Numbered from the stretch's first letter, positions 45,361 through 54,805 are shown. The stretch: DNA of 64,000 nt from Rhizobium sp. Root483D2 (GCF_001426685.1 NZ_LMFB01000020.1:17783-81782), one strand, 5' to 3'. Program-made: numbers and translations. Notes: a model not told the origin generated them from the sequence alone.

Positions 45361-46356
45361 ATGAAAAATATGGCAGAGGCGAGGGCGGAGATGGTTGCGG
45401 GCGCAGGGTCCATCCGGGATGACGAGTCGAGCATGGCGACGCGTGCGGCCTGGCTGCACTATGCCGGCGGCCTGACCCAGGCCGAAGTTGCCAAGCGCCT
45501 GGGCCTGACATCCCTCAAGGCGCACCGCCTCATCACCCGGGCCAATCAGGAAGGCCTGGTGAAGGTCTATATCGATGGCGAAGTCTCCGAATGCGTCGAG
45601 CTGGAACAGAAGCTTTCCGCCCGCTACGGCCTCGACTATTGCGAAGTGGTGCCGGATTTCGATCCGGAGGAACTGCCGCTCAAGGCGCTCGGCATTTCCG
45701 GCGCGCAGTTTCTCAAGCGCGAGATTGAGAAGGACGGCTCCCTGCTGATCGGCATGGGCCATGGGCGCACACTGGCGGCCTGCGTCGAATATCTGCCGCG
45801 CACCACCAACAGGGACGTCCGCTTCGTCTCGCTGCTCGGGGGCCTGACGCGGCGGTTCTCTGCCAATCCGCATGACGTGATCCACCGGTTGGCCGAACGG
45901 ACCGGCGCGGAAGCCTATGTGATGCCGGTGCCGTTTTTCGCCAACACGGTCGAAGACCGGGACGTTCTGTTCAACCAGCGCGGCGTGCGGGAAATCTTCG
46001 ATCTCGCCAGCAGCGCCGATCTGCTCCTCGTCGGCATCGGCACGGTCGAGCGGGAAGCATCGCTGGTGGCAACCGGGATGATCGAAAAGGGCGAACTGGA
46101 GGAAATCAAGAAGGGCGGCGGTGCGGGCGAATTGCTCGGCCATTTCTTCGATGACAAGGGCCAGCCGATCGAGACCTCTTTGTCCAACCGCACGTTTACG
46201 CTGAGCCGCGAGGCGCTGAAAAACCGCCGCACGGTCGCCGTTGCCGGCGGCAAGGTCAAGGCTCGCGCCATTCGCGCCGTGCTGGAAAGCCGGTTTCTGA
46301 GCGGTCTGATCACCGACGAGAGAACGGCGCAGACATTGATGGAGGAGGTTGCCTGA
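45361..46356 (+). CDS. SorC/DeoR-family sugar-binding regulator (EryD-like)
   Basis: A 331-residue regulator from the ATG at 45361; an internal ATG at 45391 has the better ribosome binding site (GAGGCGAGGGCGG) and may be the true start. TRAAWLHYAGGLTQAEVAKRLGLTS is the helix-turn-helix; the rest is the SorC sugar-phosphate-binding domain (LLIGMGHGRTL, VGIGTVERE). It precedes a polyol-type operon on the same strand, like EryD at erythritol loci. TTGACA at 45304 and TTTTCA-N5-TGAAAA near 45314-45329 are possible promoter and operator elements. Confidence 0.85.
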   Translation: MKNMAEARAEMVAGAGSIRDDESSMATRAAWLHYAGGLTQAEVAKRLGLTSLKAHRLITRANQEGLVKVYIDGEVSECVELEQKLSARYGLDYCEVVPDFDPEELPLKALGISGAQFLKREIEKDGSLLIGMGHGRTLAACVEYLPRTTNRDVRFVSLLGGLTRRFSANPHDVIHRLAERTGAEAYVMPVPFFANTVEDRDVLFNQRGVREIFDLASSADLLLVGIGTVEREASLVATGMIEKGELEEIKKGGGAGELLGHFFDDKGQPIETSLSNRTFTLSREALKNRRTVAVAGGKVKARAIRAVLESRFLSGLITDERTAQTLMEEVA

Positions 46357-46390
46357 CACGGCGCCTTCCAGGCATCGGGAATAAAGGCTG

Positions 46391-46534
46391 AAGACCGGTC
46401 CTGGGAGTGGTCCGGTACAAGTCTTTCGCAATGCAAAGCATCCCGTCCGGCCGCTGGCTGCGGGGCCTGCGTTGCGATCAGGAGGACATACCGGTCGGGT
46501 AAGCCGGTAGGGCTCAATCAATTGAGCATTTTTT
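46391..46534 (+). promoter_or_regulatory. Structured leader with terminator-like hairpin before polyol operon
   Basis: The 201-base gap after the SorC gene holds ACCGG/CCGGT (46394-46416), TACCGG/CCGGTA (46489-46509) and GCTCAA-TCAA-TTGAGC (46512-46527) followed by A and six Ts. The last is a compact Rho-independent terminator ending about 23 bases before the binding-protein ATG. It could end the regulator transcript or act as an attenuator. Confidence 0.55.
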
Positions 46535-46557
46535 GCCCGTGAAGGAGGAGAAGACCA

Positions 46558-47994
46558 ATGCATGAGAAAGAGAAAGACCTGATCAGTGCATTCCTGCGGG
46601 GAGAGGTGGACCGCCGCGGAATGCTGAAGGGCCTGGGCGCCATGGGCGTTACGGCCGGTGCCGGCGGCACGTTGCTCAACATGATGTCGAGCAGGGCAAT
46701 GGCTGCCGATTTTGACTGGAAGAAACATTCCGGCAAGACCGTAAAGCTTTTGCTCAACAAGCATCCCTATGCCGACGCCATGATCGCCAACCTGCAGGCC
46801 TTCAAGGACCTGACGGGCATGGACGTCAAGTATGACGTGTTTCCCGAAGACGTCTATTTCGACAAGGTGACGGCGGCTTTGTCGTCCGGTTCCACCGAAT
46901 ATGATGCGTTTATGACCGGTGCCTACATGACCTGGACCTACGGTCCGGCCGGCTGGATCACCGACCTCAAGGAATGGATCAACGATCCGGAAAAGACCAA
47001 TCCGAGCTATGCCTGGGACGATTTCCTGCCCGGCGTGAAAAATTCCTGCGCCTGGAACGGCCAGCCCGGCGGCGCGCTCGGTTCCGACGATGCCAAGCAG
47101 TGGTGCATTCCGTGGGCGTTCGAGCAGAACAACATCACCTATAACAAGGCGATGTTCGACAAGGCCGGCGTTTCGGTTCCCAAGAACCTCGACGACATGA
47201 TCGCCGTGGCCGCCAAGCTGCAGAAGGATGTCGGCGGGATCTACGGTATCGGCGTTCGCGGCTCGCGTTCCTGGGCGACGATCCATCCGGGCTTCCTGTC
47301 GGCCTATTCGAACTTCAACGAAAAGGACCTGAACGTCACCGATGGCAAGCTGTCGGCGGCGATGGGCACGGCCGGTTCCAAGGCGTTCCACGCCAAATGG
47401 GTGCAGATGATCCAGGAAAGCGGCCCGAAGGATTGGTCGACCTATACCTGGTATCAGGTCGGTACCGATCTGGGCGCCGGCGCGTCGGCGATGATCTTCG
47501 ACGCCGATTGCCTGGGCTATTTCATGAATGGCGGTGACAACAAGATGGCCGGACAGCTGTCCTATGCCGCCTTCACCGCCAACCCGGATGCAACGGCCTC
47601 GACGCCGAACATCTGGATCTGGTCGCTCGCCATGTCCAACTTTTCCAAGGACAAGGACGCCACCTGGTACTTCCTGCAATGGGCAACCGGCCCCGAACAC
47701 GCGATCTTCGGCGCCACCAAGATGGACTTCGTCGATCCGGTCCGCCAGTCGGTCTGGAAGGACGAGGCCTTCCGCACCAAGCTCGACAAATATCCGGGCT
47801 ATGTCGACATGTTCGACGCGTCTGCCGCCGGCGCATCGATCAAGTTCACGCCGCAGCCGTTGTTCTTCGACGTCACCACCGAATGGGCGGCGACGTTGCA
47901 GAAGATGGTCGCCAAGGAAGTGCCTGTCGACGAAGGTCTCGACCAGCTGGTCGAGAGCATCGATCGCCAGCTGAAGGAAGCCGGTCTCGGCTGA
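46558..47994 (+). CDS. Polyol-type ABC transporter substrate-binding protein
   Basis: A 478-residue CUT1 binding protein. The N-terminus has DRRGMLKGLGAMG, a Tat-like twin-arginine signal preceded by an 18-residue charged tail, with cleavage near RAMA (residue about 49). TALSSGSTEYDAFMTGAYMTW and NNITYNKAMFDKAGVSVPKNLDD are typical of family 1. AAGGAGGAG precedes the ATG. With two permeases and two ATPases it recalls the five-gene MptABCDE erythritol/adonitol/L-arabitol importer of Sinorhizobium; assignment rests on gene order only. Confidence 0.88.
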   Translation: MHEKEKDLISAFLRGEVDRRGMLKGLGAMGVTAGAGGTLLNMMSSRAMAADFDWKKHSGKTVKLLLNKHPYADAMIANLQAFKDLTGMDVKYDVFPEDVYFDKVTAALSSGSTEYDAFMTGAYMTWTYGPAGWITDLKEWINDPEKTNPSYAWDDFLPGVKNSCAWNGQPGGALGSDDAKQWCIPWAFEQNNITYNKAMFDKAGVSVPKNLDDMIAVAAKLQKDVGGIYGIGVRGSRSWATIHPGFLSAYSNFNEKDLNVTDGKLSAAMGTAGSKAFHAKWVQMIQESGPKDWSTYTWYQVGTDLGAGASAMIFDADCLGYFMNGGDNKMAGQLSYAAFTANPDATASTPNIWIWSLAMSNFSKDKDATWYFLQWATGPEHAIFGATKMDFVDPVRQSVWKDEAFRTKLDKYPGYVDMFDASAAGASIKFTPQPLFFDVTTEWAATLQKMVAKEVPVDEGLDQLVESIDRQLKEAGLG

Positions 47995-48012
47995 TCTGCC
48001 TCCCAAGCAGAA

Positions 48013-48038
48013 GCCCGGCGCTTGAAAGAGCGCCGGGC
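48013..48038 (+). other. Intercistronic hairpin after binding-protein gene
   Basis: GCCCGGCGCT and AGCGCCGGGC form a perfect ten-pair stem around TGAAAG with no T-run, 18 bases after the stop. Probably a message-stabilising element. Confidence 0.72.
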
Positions 48039-48150
48039 ACCCGCACACCGGCTGACCGCCACCTTGAGACAACCTGAAATGCCGATGGACTGACGCGGGG
48101 ACGATCCGCGTGCCGCGCGCTTTCTTCACAGACAAAGAACGGAGCTCGAC

Positions 48151-49074
48151 ATGGCTTCAACAGCAACCCTCCGCAAGCCCGCTTCAGGTTTCCGCATCAG
48201 CCGGAAGATGCTGCCCTATGTGCTGAGCCTGCCGGCGCTGCTTGTGTGCATCGGCATCCTGATCCCCTTCTTCACCGCCGTGATCTATTCCTTCCAGCGC
48301 TACCGCCTGAGCCAACCCTGGGCGCGGCAGTTCAACTGGGGTGAAAACTATCTCAACTTCTTCACCGACCCGGCCTTCTGGAACACGCTGAAAGTGTCGC
48401 TGCTTTATGCCGGCATTACCGTGACGCTGGAACTCCTGCTCGGTCTTGGCATCGCGCTCCTGTTGCAGCGCCGTTCGACGGTCAACAATTTCATCTCGAT
48501 CATGCTGCTTTTGCCGCTGATGATCGCGCCAGCGCTCGCCGCGCTGATGTGGAAGCTGATGACCAATCCGAGCTTCGGCATTCTGAGCTATCTTGCCAGC
48601 CTCATCGGACTGCACGATTTCCGCTGGGCCTCGTCGCCGAGCACGGCGCTGCTCACCGTCGTTCTCGTCGATATCTGGGTCTATACGCCCTTCATCATGA
48701 TCCTTTTGCTGGCCGGCCTGCGCTCGCTGCCGACCCAGCCGTTCGAGGCTGCGGCGCTCGATGGCGTGCCGAGGACCTTCGTGTTCTTCCGCATCACCTT
48801 GCCGATGCTGACGCCCTATATCCTGACGGCAACGCTGTTCCGGCTGCTCGACAGCATCCAGCAGTTCGACATCATCTATGCGATGACGCAAGGCGGACCG
48901 GGCAATACGCTGACCGTTTTCCAGGTGGAAGCCTATCTCAACTTCTTCCAGTCGACCAATGTCGGGCGCTCCGCCGCGCTGATGGTCATCCTGTGGGCGA
49001 TTACGTACCTGCTCTCCAATATCTTCATCAAGAACTGGCTGCGGCTGCGCGAACGCGCCCGTGGCGAAGCGTGA
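48151..49074 (+). CDS. Polyol-type ABC transporter permease (MalF-like)
   Basis: A 307-residue permease with six predicted helices. PFEAAALDGVPRTFVFFRITLP contains the EAA loop. The first helix is LSLPALLVCIGILIPFFTAV. CGGAG lies nine bases ahead of the ATG. Inner membrane; pairs with the next gene. Confidence 0.9.
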   Translation: MASTATLRKPASGFRISRKMLPYVLSLPALLVCIGILIPFFTAVIYSFQRYRLSQPWARQFNWGENYLNFFTDPAFWNTLKVSLLYAGITVTLELLLGLGIALLLQRRSTVNNFISIMLLLPLMIAPALAALMWKLMTNPSFGILSYLASLIGLHDFRWASSPSTALLTVVLVDIWVYTPFIMILLLAGLRSLPTQPFEAAALDGVPRTFVFFRITLPMLTPYILTATLFRLLDSIQQFDIIYAMTQGGPGNTLTVFQVEAYLNFFQSTNVGRSAALMVILWAITYLLSNIFIKNWLRLRERARGEA

Positions 49075-49084
49075 GGGGAAAACC

Positions 49085-49942
49085 ATGGAAACCACATCCA
49101 CGCTTGAAAAAACGCTGCGGCTGATCGCGCTGACGCTCGTCGTCATCTTCTTCATGTTCCCGATCTTCTGGATCTTCCTGATGTCGTTCCAGACCAACGA
49201 GACAATTCTGGCGATCCCGCCATCGATCATCTTCACGCCCACCTTGTCCAACTATGCGGCACTCATCACCGGCAAGCTGACGACGGCGGCCGGCACGCTC
49301 GACATCGCCTTCATGCGCAACCTGATGAACTCGATCTTCCTGTCGGTGACGTCGGTTGCCATCGCGCTGGTTCTCGGCGTTCCCGCGGCCTATGCCTTTG
49401 CCCGCCACAAGTTCAAGGGCTCTGAAGATATCGCGTTCACGCTCCTGTCCTTCCGCTTTGCGCCGCCCTTGCTCGTGCTCTTGCCGCTCACCCAGTATTT
49501 CCAGTGGCTTGGGCTGTCCGACACCTATTTCGGGCTGATCTGGGTCTACCAGCTGATCTGCCTGCCACTCATCCTGTGGATCGTGCGCGGCTATTTCGAG
49601 GATATTTCGGCCGATGTGGAATATGCCTATCGCATCGCCGGTCACTCCTGGTTTGCCACCTTCCGCAAGATCGCGCTGCCGTTGGCAGGTCCGGGGATTG
49701 CGGCAGCCGGCCTGCTGGCCTTTATCTTCGCCTGGAACAACTTCGTGTTCGCGCTGGTGCTGGCCTCGGCCGACAAGCAGCCGGTCACCGTCGGCGCGCT
49801 TGCCTTCGTCACCTCGTCGGGCATCCAGTACGGCCAGATCGCCTCGGCCATCGTGCTGTCGGTAACACCGACGCTTGCACTTGCACTCTACGCCCAGCGC
49901 TACCTCGTCGAAGGCCTGTCGCTCGGCGCGGTGAAGGGATAA
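49085..49942 (+). CDS. Polyol-type ABC transporter permease (MalG-like)
   Basis: A 285-residue permease. The ATG at 49085 is preceded by GAGGGG; a GTG at 49061 inside the previous gene is less likely. ADVEYAYRIAGHSWFATFRKIALP is the EAA loop region. Six predicted helices. Confidence 0.9.
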   Translation: METTSTLEKTLRLIALTLVVIFFMFPIFWIFLMSFQTNETILAIPPSIIFTPTLSNYAALITGKLTTAAGTLDIAFMRNLMNSIFLSVTSVAIALVLGVPAAYAFARHKFKGSEDIAFTLLSFRFAPPLLVLLPLTQYFQWLGLSDTYFGLIWVYQLICLPLILWIVRGYFEDISADVEYAYRIAGHSWFATFRKIALPLAGPGIAAAGLLAFIFAWNNFVFALVLASADKQPVTVGALAFVTSSGIQYGQIASAIVLSVTPTLALALYAQRYLVEGLSLGAVKG

Positions 49943-49945
49943 ATC

Positions 49946-51064
49946 ATGACGACACTTCAGCTTAAAAACATCGTCAAGCGCTACAAGACCAACACGGTTC
50001 TCGACAATCTGTCGCTGGATGTGGCCGATGGCGAAACGCTGGTCCTGTTCGGTCCTTCGGGGGCGGGAAAGACCGTGCTGCTGCGGCTGGTGGCCGGTGT
50101 GATCGATCCGGAGGAAGGGCAGATCCTGATCGGCGGCGAGGATGTCGCCGATATCGACGCCGAACATCGCGGCATCGGCATGGCTTTCCAGAACTTCGCG
50201 CTGTTTCCACATATGAGCGCCTTCGACAATATTGCCAGCCCGTTGACGGCGACCAACGCGACGAAGGATGCGATCTCGGCGGGCGTGCACAAGGTGGCCA
50301 AGCTCCTGAAGATCGATCAGGTCCTGTCGCATCATCCCAAGGCGCTGTCGAACGGCCAGAAGCAGCGGACCGCGCTCGCCCGAGCGCTTGCTGGCTCGCC
50401 GCCGCTGCTTTTGCTTGACGATCCCTTGCGCAATGTGGACGCCAAGCTGCGTTTCGAGATGCGGCTGGAATTGCCGCGCCTGCTCGCCGCGCAAGGGGCA
50501 ACGGTCGTCTATGTGACGCAGGACTACAAGGAAGCCATGGCGCTGGGAGACCGGATCGCCGTGATGTCACAGGGCCGCATCCGCCAGATCGGCACGCCCG
50601 AGAATATCTACAATGCCCCCGCCGATATCGAGATCGCCCGTCTGTTCGGCGATCCGACCATCAATCTTCTCGATGTCACGCCGAAATCCGGACCGGACGG
50701 GGTCTATGTCGAGCTTTCGAACGTCAAGGTGGCACTGCCCGGCATGCCGTCGGATGTGGTTGGAAAGACCTGCGTCATCGGTCTGAGGCCAGAGACAATC
50801 GCCTTTACAGATGCGGGCGCGGCTGCCGCCATTCCGGTGACGGTGGAAGCCGAAACGCCGCTGAACGAAAAGACCGTCACGCTGGTTCTGACGGCACGCG
50901 GCCGGGAAATTCTGGTATCGCGCCCGGCGGGGACGCCGGGTCCCGTATCCGGCCCTGCCCATATCGCCGTCAATGGCCAGGCGGCCTTCCTGTTCGACAA
51001 GGAGAGTGGCGGGCTGATCCGGTCTGCCGCAACCCAGGTAACACGCAATGGAGAAGCGGCATGA
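49946..51064 (+). CDS. Polyol-type ABC transporter ATPase 1, altered catalytic residues
   Basis: A 372-residue MalK-like protein. Walker A GPSGAGKT (36-43) and Q-loop Gln82 are normal, but the signature is LSNGQ (134-138), Walker B is LLLLDDP with Asp159 where the catalytic Glu belongs, the D-loop is RNVDA and the H-loop reads VTQD with Gln192 instead of His. Hydrolysis at its own site is expected to be weak. It is encoded next to a second ATPase with different defects, so the two probably form a heterodimer. Overlaps the next gene by ATGA. Confidence 0.88.
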   Translation: MTTLQLKNIVKRYKTNTVLDNLSLDVADGETLVLFGPSGAGKTVLLRLVAGVIDPEEGQILIGGEDVADIDAEHRGIGMAFQNFALFPHMSAFDNIASPLTATNATKDAISAGVHKVAKLLKIDQVLSHHPKALSNGQKQRTALARALAGSPPLLLLDDPLRNVDAKLRFEMRLELPRLLAAQGATVVYVTQDYKEAMALGDRIAVMSQGRIRQIGTPENIYNAPADIEIARLFGDPTINLLDVTPKSGPDGVYVELSNVKVALPGMPSDVVGKTCVIGLRPETIAFTDAGAAAAIPVTVEAETPLNEKTVTLVLTARGREILVSRPAGTPGPVSGPAHIAVNGQAAFLFDKESGGLIRSAATQVTRNGEAA

Positions 51065-52185
51065 GCGAGACCGCACTGTTCATCAAGGGCGTCGACAAGT
51101 TCTATGGCCCGATCGATCATGGCGTCCATGCCGTCAAGCAGCTGAACATGGACGTGAAGAAGGGCGAGATCATCGCGCTTCTCGGCTCTTCCGGCTGCGG
51201 CAAGACCTCGACATTGCGCATGGTCGCCGGCTTCGAGGCCGTGTCGCGCGGTACGATCGCGATGAAGGGGCGCGAGGTCCAGACCTTTGCGCCGGTCAAG
51301 CGCAATGTCGCCATGGCGTTCGAGGGATACTCGCTCTATCCGCCTTTGACGGTGCGCGAAAACATCGCCTTTGCGCTGAAGGCCTCCAAGCTGTCGCAGA
51401 GCGTGGTGGACGAAAAGGTCGCCAATATCGCCAAGCTGCTTGAGATCGAGGATATCATGGGCCGCTATCCGAGTTCGATCTCGGGCGGCCAGCAGCAGCG
51501 GGCGTCGCTGGGCCGGGCGCTGATCCGCGATGCGGACCTGCATCTGCTCGATGAGCCCATGGGGCAGCTGGAGCCGCAGTTGCGCGCGCTTTTGCGCGGC
51601 CGCATCAAGCATTTCATTAAGGAGCGCGGCCTGACCGCCATTCTTGTCACCCACGATCAGACGGAGGCCAATGCGCTGGCCGACCGGATCGCCGTCATGG
51701 AAGGCGGCGTGCTGCAGCAGTTCGATACGCCGCAGATGATCAAGGAGCGTCCGGCCAATCTGTTCACCGGCACCTTTGTCGGCGAGCCGCCGATGAACGT
51801 GTTTTCGGCGGGGATTTCCGGCACCGGCGATACCGTCTCCTTCGGTCTGAACGAGGGCGTGAAGCTTGACTACAAGGCGTCGGATTTTTCGCATGAAGTG
51901 CGCGCCGAACTGATGAAGCGCAGCAAGGTCGTGCTTGGCATCCGGCCCTATGCCGTTCGCCGCAGCGAAGGCGGCGTTGGTGCGAAAGTGGCTGTCAACC
52001 AGTGGCTGGGCGACCAGACCCATATCGCCACCGATTTTGCCGGCGGTACGATGGTGCTGGTCGAGCATGACCGCACCAATCTGGCCATCGGCGAGAATGT
52101 CGGTATCCGGCTTGATCCCTCGAGCCTGCACGTGTTCGACGGCGAGAGCGGGCGGGCCATCAGCCATGGGCAGGAGCTGGCCTGA
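51061..52185 (+). CDS. Polyol-type ABC transporter ATPase 2
   Basis: A 374-residue MalK-like protein. Walker A GSSGCGKT (42-49), signature ISGGQ (140-144), Walker B HLLDEP with Glu165 and H-loop His198 are intact. The Q-loop has Glu88 (FEGYSLYP) instead of Gln and the D-loop is GQLEP instead of SNLDA. These changes complement those in ATPase 1. Its stop overlaps the kinase start by one base. Confidence 0.88.
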   Translation: MSETALFIKGVDKFYGPIDHGVHAVKQLNMDVKKGEIIALLGSSGCGKTSTLRMVAGFEAVSRGTIAMKGREVQTFAPVKRNVAMAFEGYSLYPPLTVRENIAFALKASKLSQSVVDEKVANIAKLLEIEDIMGRYPSSISGGQQQRASLGRALIRDADLHLLDEPMGQLEPQLRALLRGRIKHFIKERGLTAILVTHDQTEANALADRIAVMEGGVLQQFDTPQMIKERPANLFTGTFVGEPPMNVFSAGISGTGDTVSFGLNEGVKLDYKASDFSHEVRAELMKRSKVVLGIRPYAVRRSEGGVGAKVAVNQWLGDQTHIATDFAGGTMVLVEHDRTNLAIGENVGIRLDPSSLHVFDGESGRAISHGQELA

Positions 52186-53747
52186 TGCGCGATATCCTGA
52201 TCGGGATCGATGCGGGAACCTCCGTCATCAAGTCGGTCGCCTTTGACCTGGGCGGCAAGCAGATCGCATTTTCAGCCATTCCCAACGCTTATGAAAGCGA
52301 GGGCGGACGGGGTGTCGTTCAGGATCTTGACCGCACCTGGGCCGATACCGCAAAGACGCTGGCCGATCTCGCCGGCAAGGTGGAGAACCTTGCCAGCCGG
52401 GTTGCGGCGATCTCGGTGACCGGCCAGGGCGACGGCACCTGGCTGATCGACAAAAACGGCGATCCCGTCGGCAAGGGCTGGCTCTGGCTCGATGCCCGCG
52501 CTGGCGACACCGTCGAGCGCCTGCGCCGCGACAGCGGCGATGCCACGCGCTTTTCCCATACCGGCTCCGGCCTTGCCGCCTGCCAGATGGGCTCGCAGCT
52601 CAGGTGGATCCTTGAAAATGCGCCCGAGATGATCGAAGGCGCTACGACGGGGTTTCACTGCAAGGACTGGCTCTATTTCAAGCTGACCGGCCAGCGGGCG
52701 ACCGATCCCTCCGAGGCCAATTTCACCTTCGGTGATTTTCGCACCCGGCAATATTGCGAGGATGTCATCGACTTTCTCGACCTGCGCAAACAGCGCTACC
52801 TCCTGCCTGAAATCGTCGATGGCGCTGTTACCCGGCATGCGTTGAGCGATAAGGCTGCCGCGCTGACAGGGCTTCTGGCGGGAACCCCCGTTGTGCTCGG
52901 TTATGTCGATGTCGTCTGCACCTCGCTCGGCGCCGGGCTTTACGAGCCGGGCACCGATACCGGCTGCTCGATCATCGGCTCGACCGGCATGCATATGCGG
53001 CTGGCGAAAAGCCCTGACGACGTTCAGCTCAACAAGGACCTCACCGGCTACACCATGTGCATGCCGATATCAGGCCATTATGCGCAGATGCAGTCGAACA
53101 TGGCGGCGACGCTCAATATAGACTGGATTTTGTCCCTGGCCGGCAGCGTGCTGAAGGGCATGGGGATCGAGAAAAGCAAGTCCGAGCTGCTCGGCCATGT
53201 CGAGGACTGGCTGTCGCAAGCCAAGGAAACCTCGCTTCTCTTTCATCCCTATATTTCCGAGGCCGGCGAACGCGGGCCGTTCGTCGATGCGTCTGCGCGG
53301 GCATCCTTCATCGGGCTTGATCTCAACCACGGCTTTGCCGACATGGTCCGCGCCGTCTTCAATGGTCTCGCCATGGCATCGCGCGATTGCTACGTCGAGA
53401 TGGGGCCGCTGCCATCGCGGGTGCGGCTGACGGGCGGTGCGGCGCGCAGCGCATCCTTGCGGCGCATTCTTGGCGGCGCGCTCGGTTCATCGGTGCAGAC
53501 CAGCGAGCGCGAGGAGGCGGGGGCTGCCGGCACGGCGATGATCGCCGCCGTCTCGCTTGGCATCTACGGCTCGATGGAAGAGTGCGTCAAGGAATGGGTC
53601 ACCCCCTACCAGCGGCCGGCGGAACCGGCCGACAAAGCCATGGCGGCGCGTTTTGACGCGGCGTTTCCACTCTACAGGCAATCGCGCCTGTCCCTTCGTC
53701 CGGTCTGGCACGCCCTGTCCCACGGCGCCGCCCCGGCATCTGAATAG
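52185..53747 (+). CDS. FGGY-family kinase, erythritol kinase (EryA)-like
   Basis: A 520-residue FGGY kinase whose length and sequence match EryA of Brucella and rhizobia by eye (DILIGIDAGTSVIKSVAFDL, VTGQGDGTWLID, HCKDWLYFKLTG, RATDPSEANFTFGDFRTRQY, YHPYISEAGERGPFV in close variant form). It should phosphorylate a polyol imported by the ABC system. GGAG lies ten bases ahead of the ATG. The usual eryC, tpiB and rpiB partners are absent and class II aldolases are present, so the substrate may differ from erythritol. Confidence 0.85.
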   Translation: MRDILIGIDAGTSVIKSVAFDLGGKQIAFSAIPNAYESEGGRGVVQDLDRTWADTAKTLADLAGKVENLASRVAAISVTGQGDGTWLIDKNGDPVGKGWLWLDARAGDTVERLRRDSGDATRFSHTGSGLAACQMGSQLRWILENAPEMIEGATTGFHCKDWLYFKLTGQRATDPSEANFTFGDFRTRQYCEDVIDFLDLRKQRYLLPEIVDGAVTRHALSDKAAALTGLLAGTPVVLGYVDVVCTSLGAGLYEPGTDTGCSIIGSTGMHMRLAKSPDDVQLNKDLTGYTMCMPISGHYAQMQSNMAATLNIDWILSLAGSVLKGMGIEKSKSELLGHVEDWLSQAKETSLLFHPYISEAGERGPFVDASARASFIGLDLNHGFADMVRAVFNGLAMASRDCYVEMGPLPSRVRLTGGAARSASLRRILGGALGSSVQTSEREEAGAAGTAMIAAVSLGIYGSMEECVKEWVTPYQRPAEPADKAMAARFDAAFPLYRQSRLSLRPVWHALSHGAAPASE

Positions 53748-53757
53748 GAAGACTGAA

Positions 53758-54795
53758 ATGAAGAAAATTGCCATCATCGGAGACCGGTTCATGCTACCGA
53801 CGGTCTTTCGCGACAAGGTCGTGGAAGCCTGTGGCGAGGGGCATGATATCCGTCTTCTCGAACAGCCCTGGCCGGATGAGCCGATGGAGCATGGCTATGC
53901 GGTGGAGGGCATGGACGGCCTGAAGGAATATATGGGCAAGGCCGACGACATCATCGCGTTCGTTGACGATGCGGAGATGGTGATTACACAGCTGGCGCCG
54001 TTTTCCCGGGGCATGTTTTCCAAGTTGCCGGACCTGAAATTCGTCGCGGTTTCGCGTGGCGGGCCGGTGAATATCGATATGAATGCCGCGCGCGATGCCG
54101 GTGTCCTGGTGGTCAACACGCCCGGCCGCAATGCCAGCGCAGTTGCCGAATTTACCCTCGGCGCGATCCTTGCCGAAACCCGGCTGATCCGGTCCGGCCA
54201 CGAATCCCTGCGCAAGGGCGAATGGCGTGGTGAGCTCTACCGTGCCGACAAGACCGGCCGCGAGCTTTCGGAAATGACCGTCGGCGTCGTCGGCTACGGC
54301 AATATCGGCACCAAGGTGGTTCGGCTGCTGCGGGCATTCGGAACCAAGGTGCTGGTCTACGATCCCTATGTCCAGCTGTCTGCCGATGACCGCAATGCCG
54401 GTGTCGAGCATGTAAGCTTCGACGATCTCCTGTCGCGCTCCGATCTCGTGACGCTGCATGCGCGGGTGTCGGACGAGACGCGGAATATGATGAATGCCGA
54501 AAGCTTTGCCAAAATGAAGCCGGGTGCGATCTTCGTGAACACGGCGCGCGGACCGCTCTGCGATTATGATGCGCTGTATGAGGCCTTAGTGAACGGCCAG
54601 CTTTCGTCCGCCATGCTGGAAACCTTTGCCGTCGAACCGGTGCCTGCCGACTGGCCGTTGCTGCAATTGCCGAACGTGACGCTGACGCCGCATATTGCCG
54701 GGGCATCCGTGCGCACGGTCACCTATGCCGCAGAGATGGCGGCCGAAGAGGTGCGCCGCTACATCGCCGGCCTCCCGCCCGTCAATCCGTGCTGA
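53758..54795 (+). CDS. D-2-hydroxyacid dehydrogenase, NAD-dependent
   Basis: A 345-residue protein of the PGDH/glyoxylate reductase superfamily. VGVVGYGNIGTKVVRLL (residues about 178-194) is the NAD Rossmann motif. The catalytic set is Arg (VNTARGPLCD), Glu (LETFAVEP) and His (LTPHIAG). AGGAAG precedes the ATG. In this operon it may reduce or oxidise a two- or three-carbon acid formed after aldol cleavage. Confidence 0.88.
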   Translation: MKKIAIIGDRFMLPTVFRDKVVEACGEGHDIRLLEQPWPDEPMEHGYAVEGMDGLKEYMGKADDIIAFVDDAEMVITQLAPFSRGMFSKLPDLKFVAVSRGGPVNIDMNAARDAGVLVVNTPGRNASAVAEFTLGAILAETRLIRSGHESLRKGEWRGELYRADKTGRELSEMTVGVVGYGNIGTKVVRLLRAFGTKVLVYDPYVQLSADDRNAGVEHVSFDDLLSRSDLVTLHARVSDETRNMMNAESFAKMKPGAIFVNTARGPLCDYDALYEALVNGQLSSAMLETFAVEPVPADWPLLQLPNVTLTPHIAGASVRTVTYAAEMAAEEVRRYIAGLPPVNPC

Positions 54796-54805
54796 GGGCG
54801 CCGCA

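Noticed and set aside
45316..48135. 939-codon open frame on the minus strand
   Set aside because: Antisense to the SorC regulator and the polyol binding protein; no recognisable domain or ribosome binding site.
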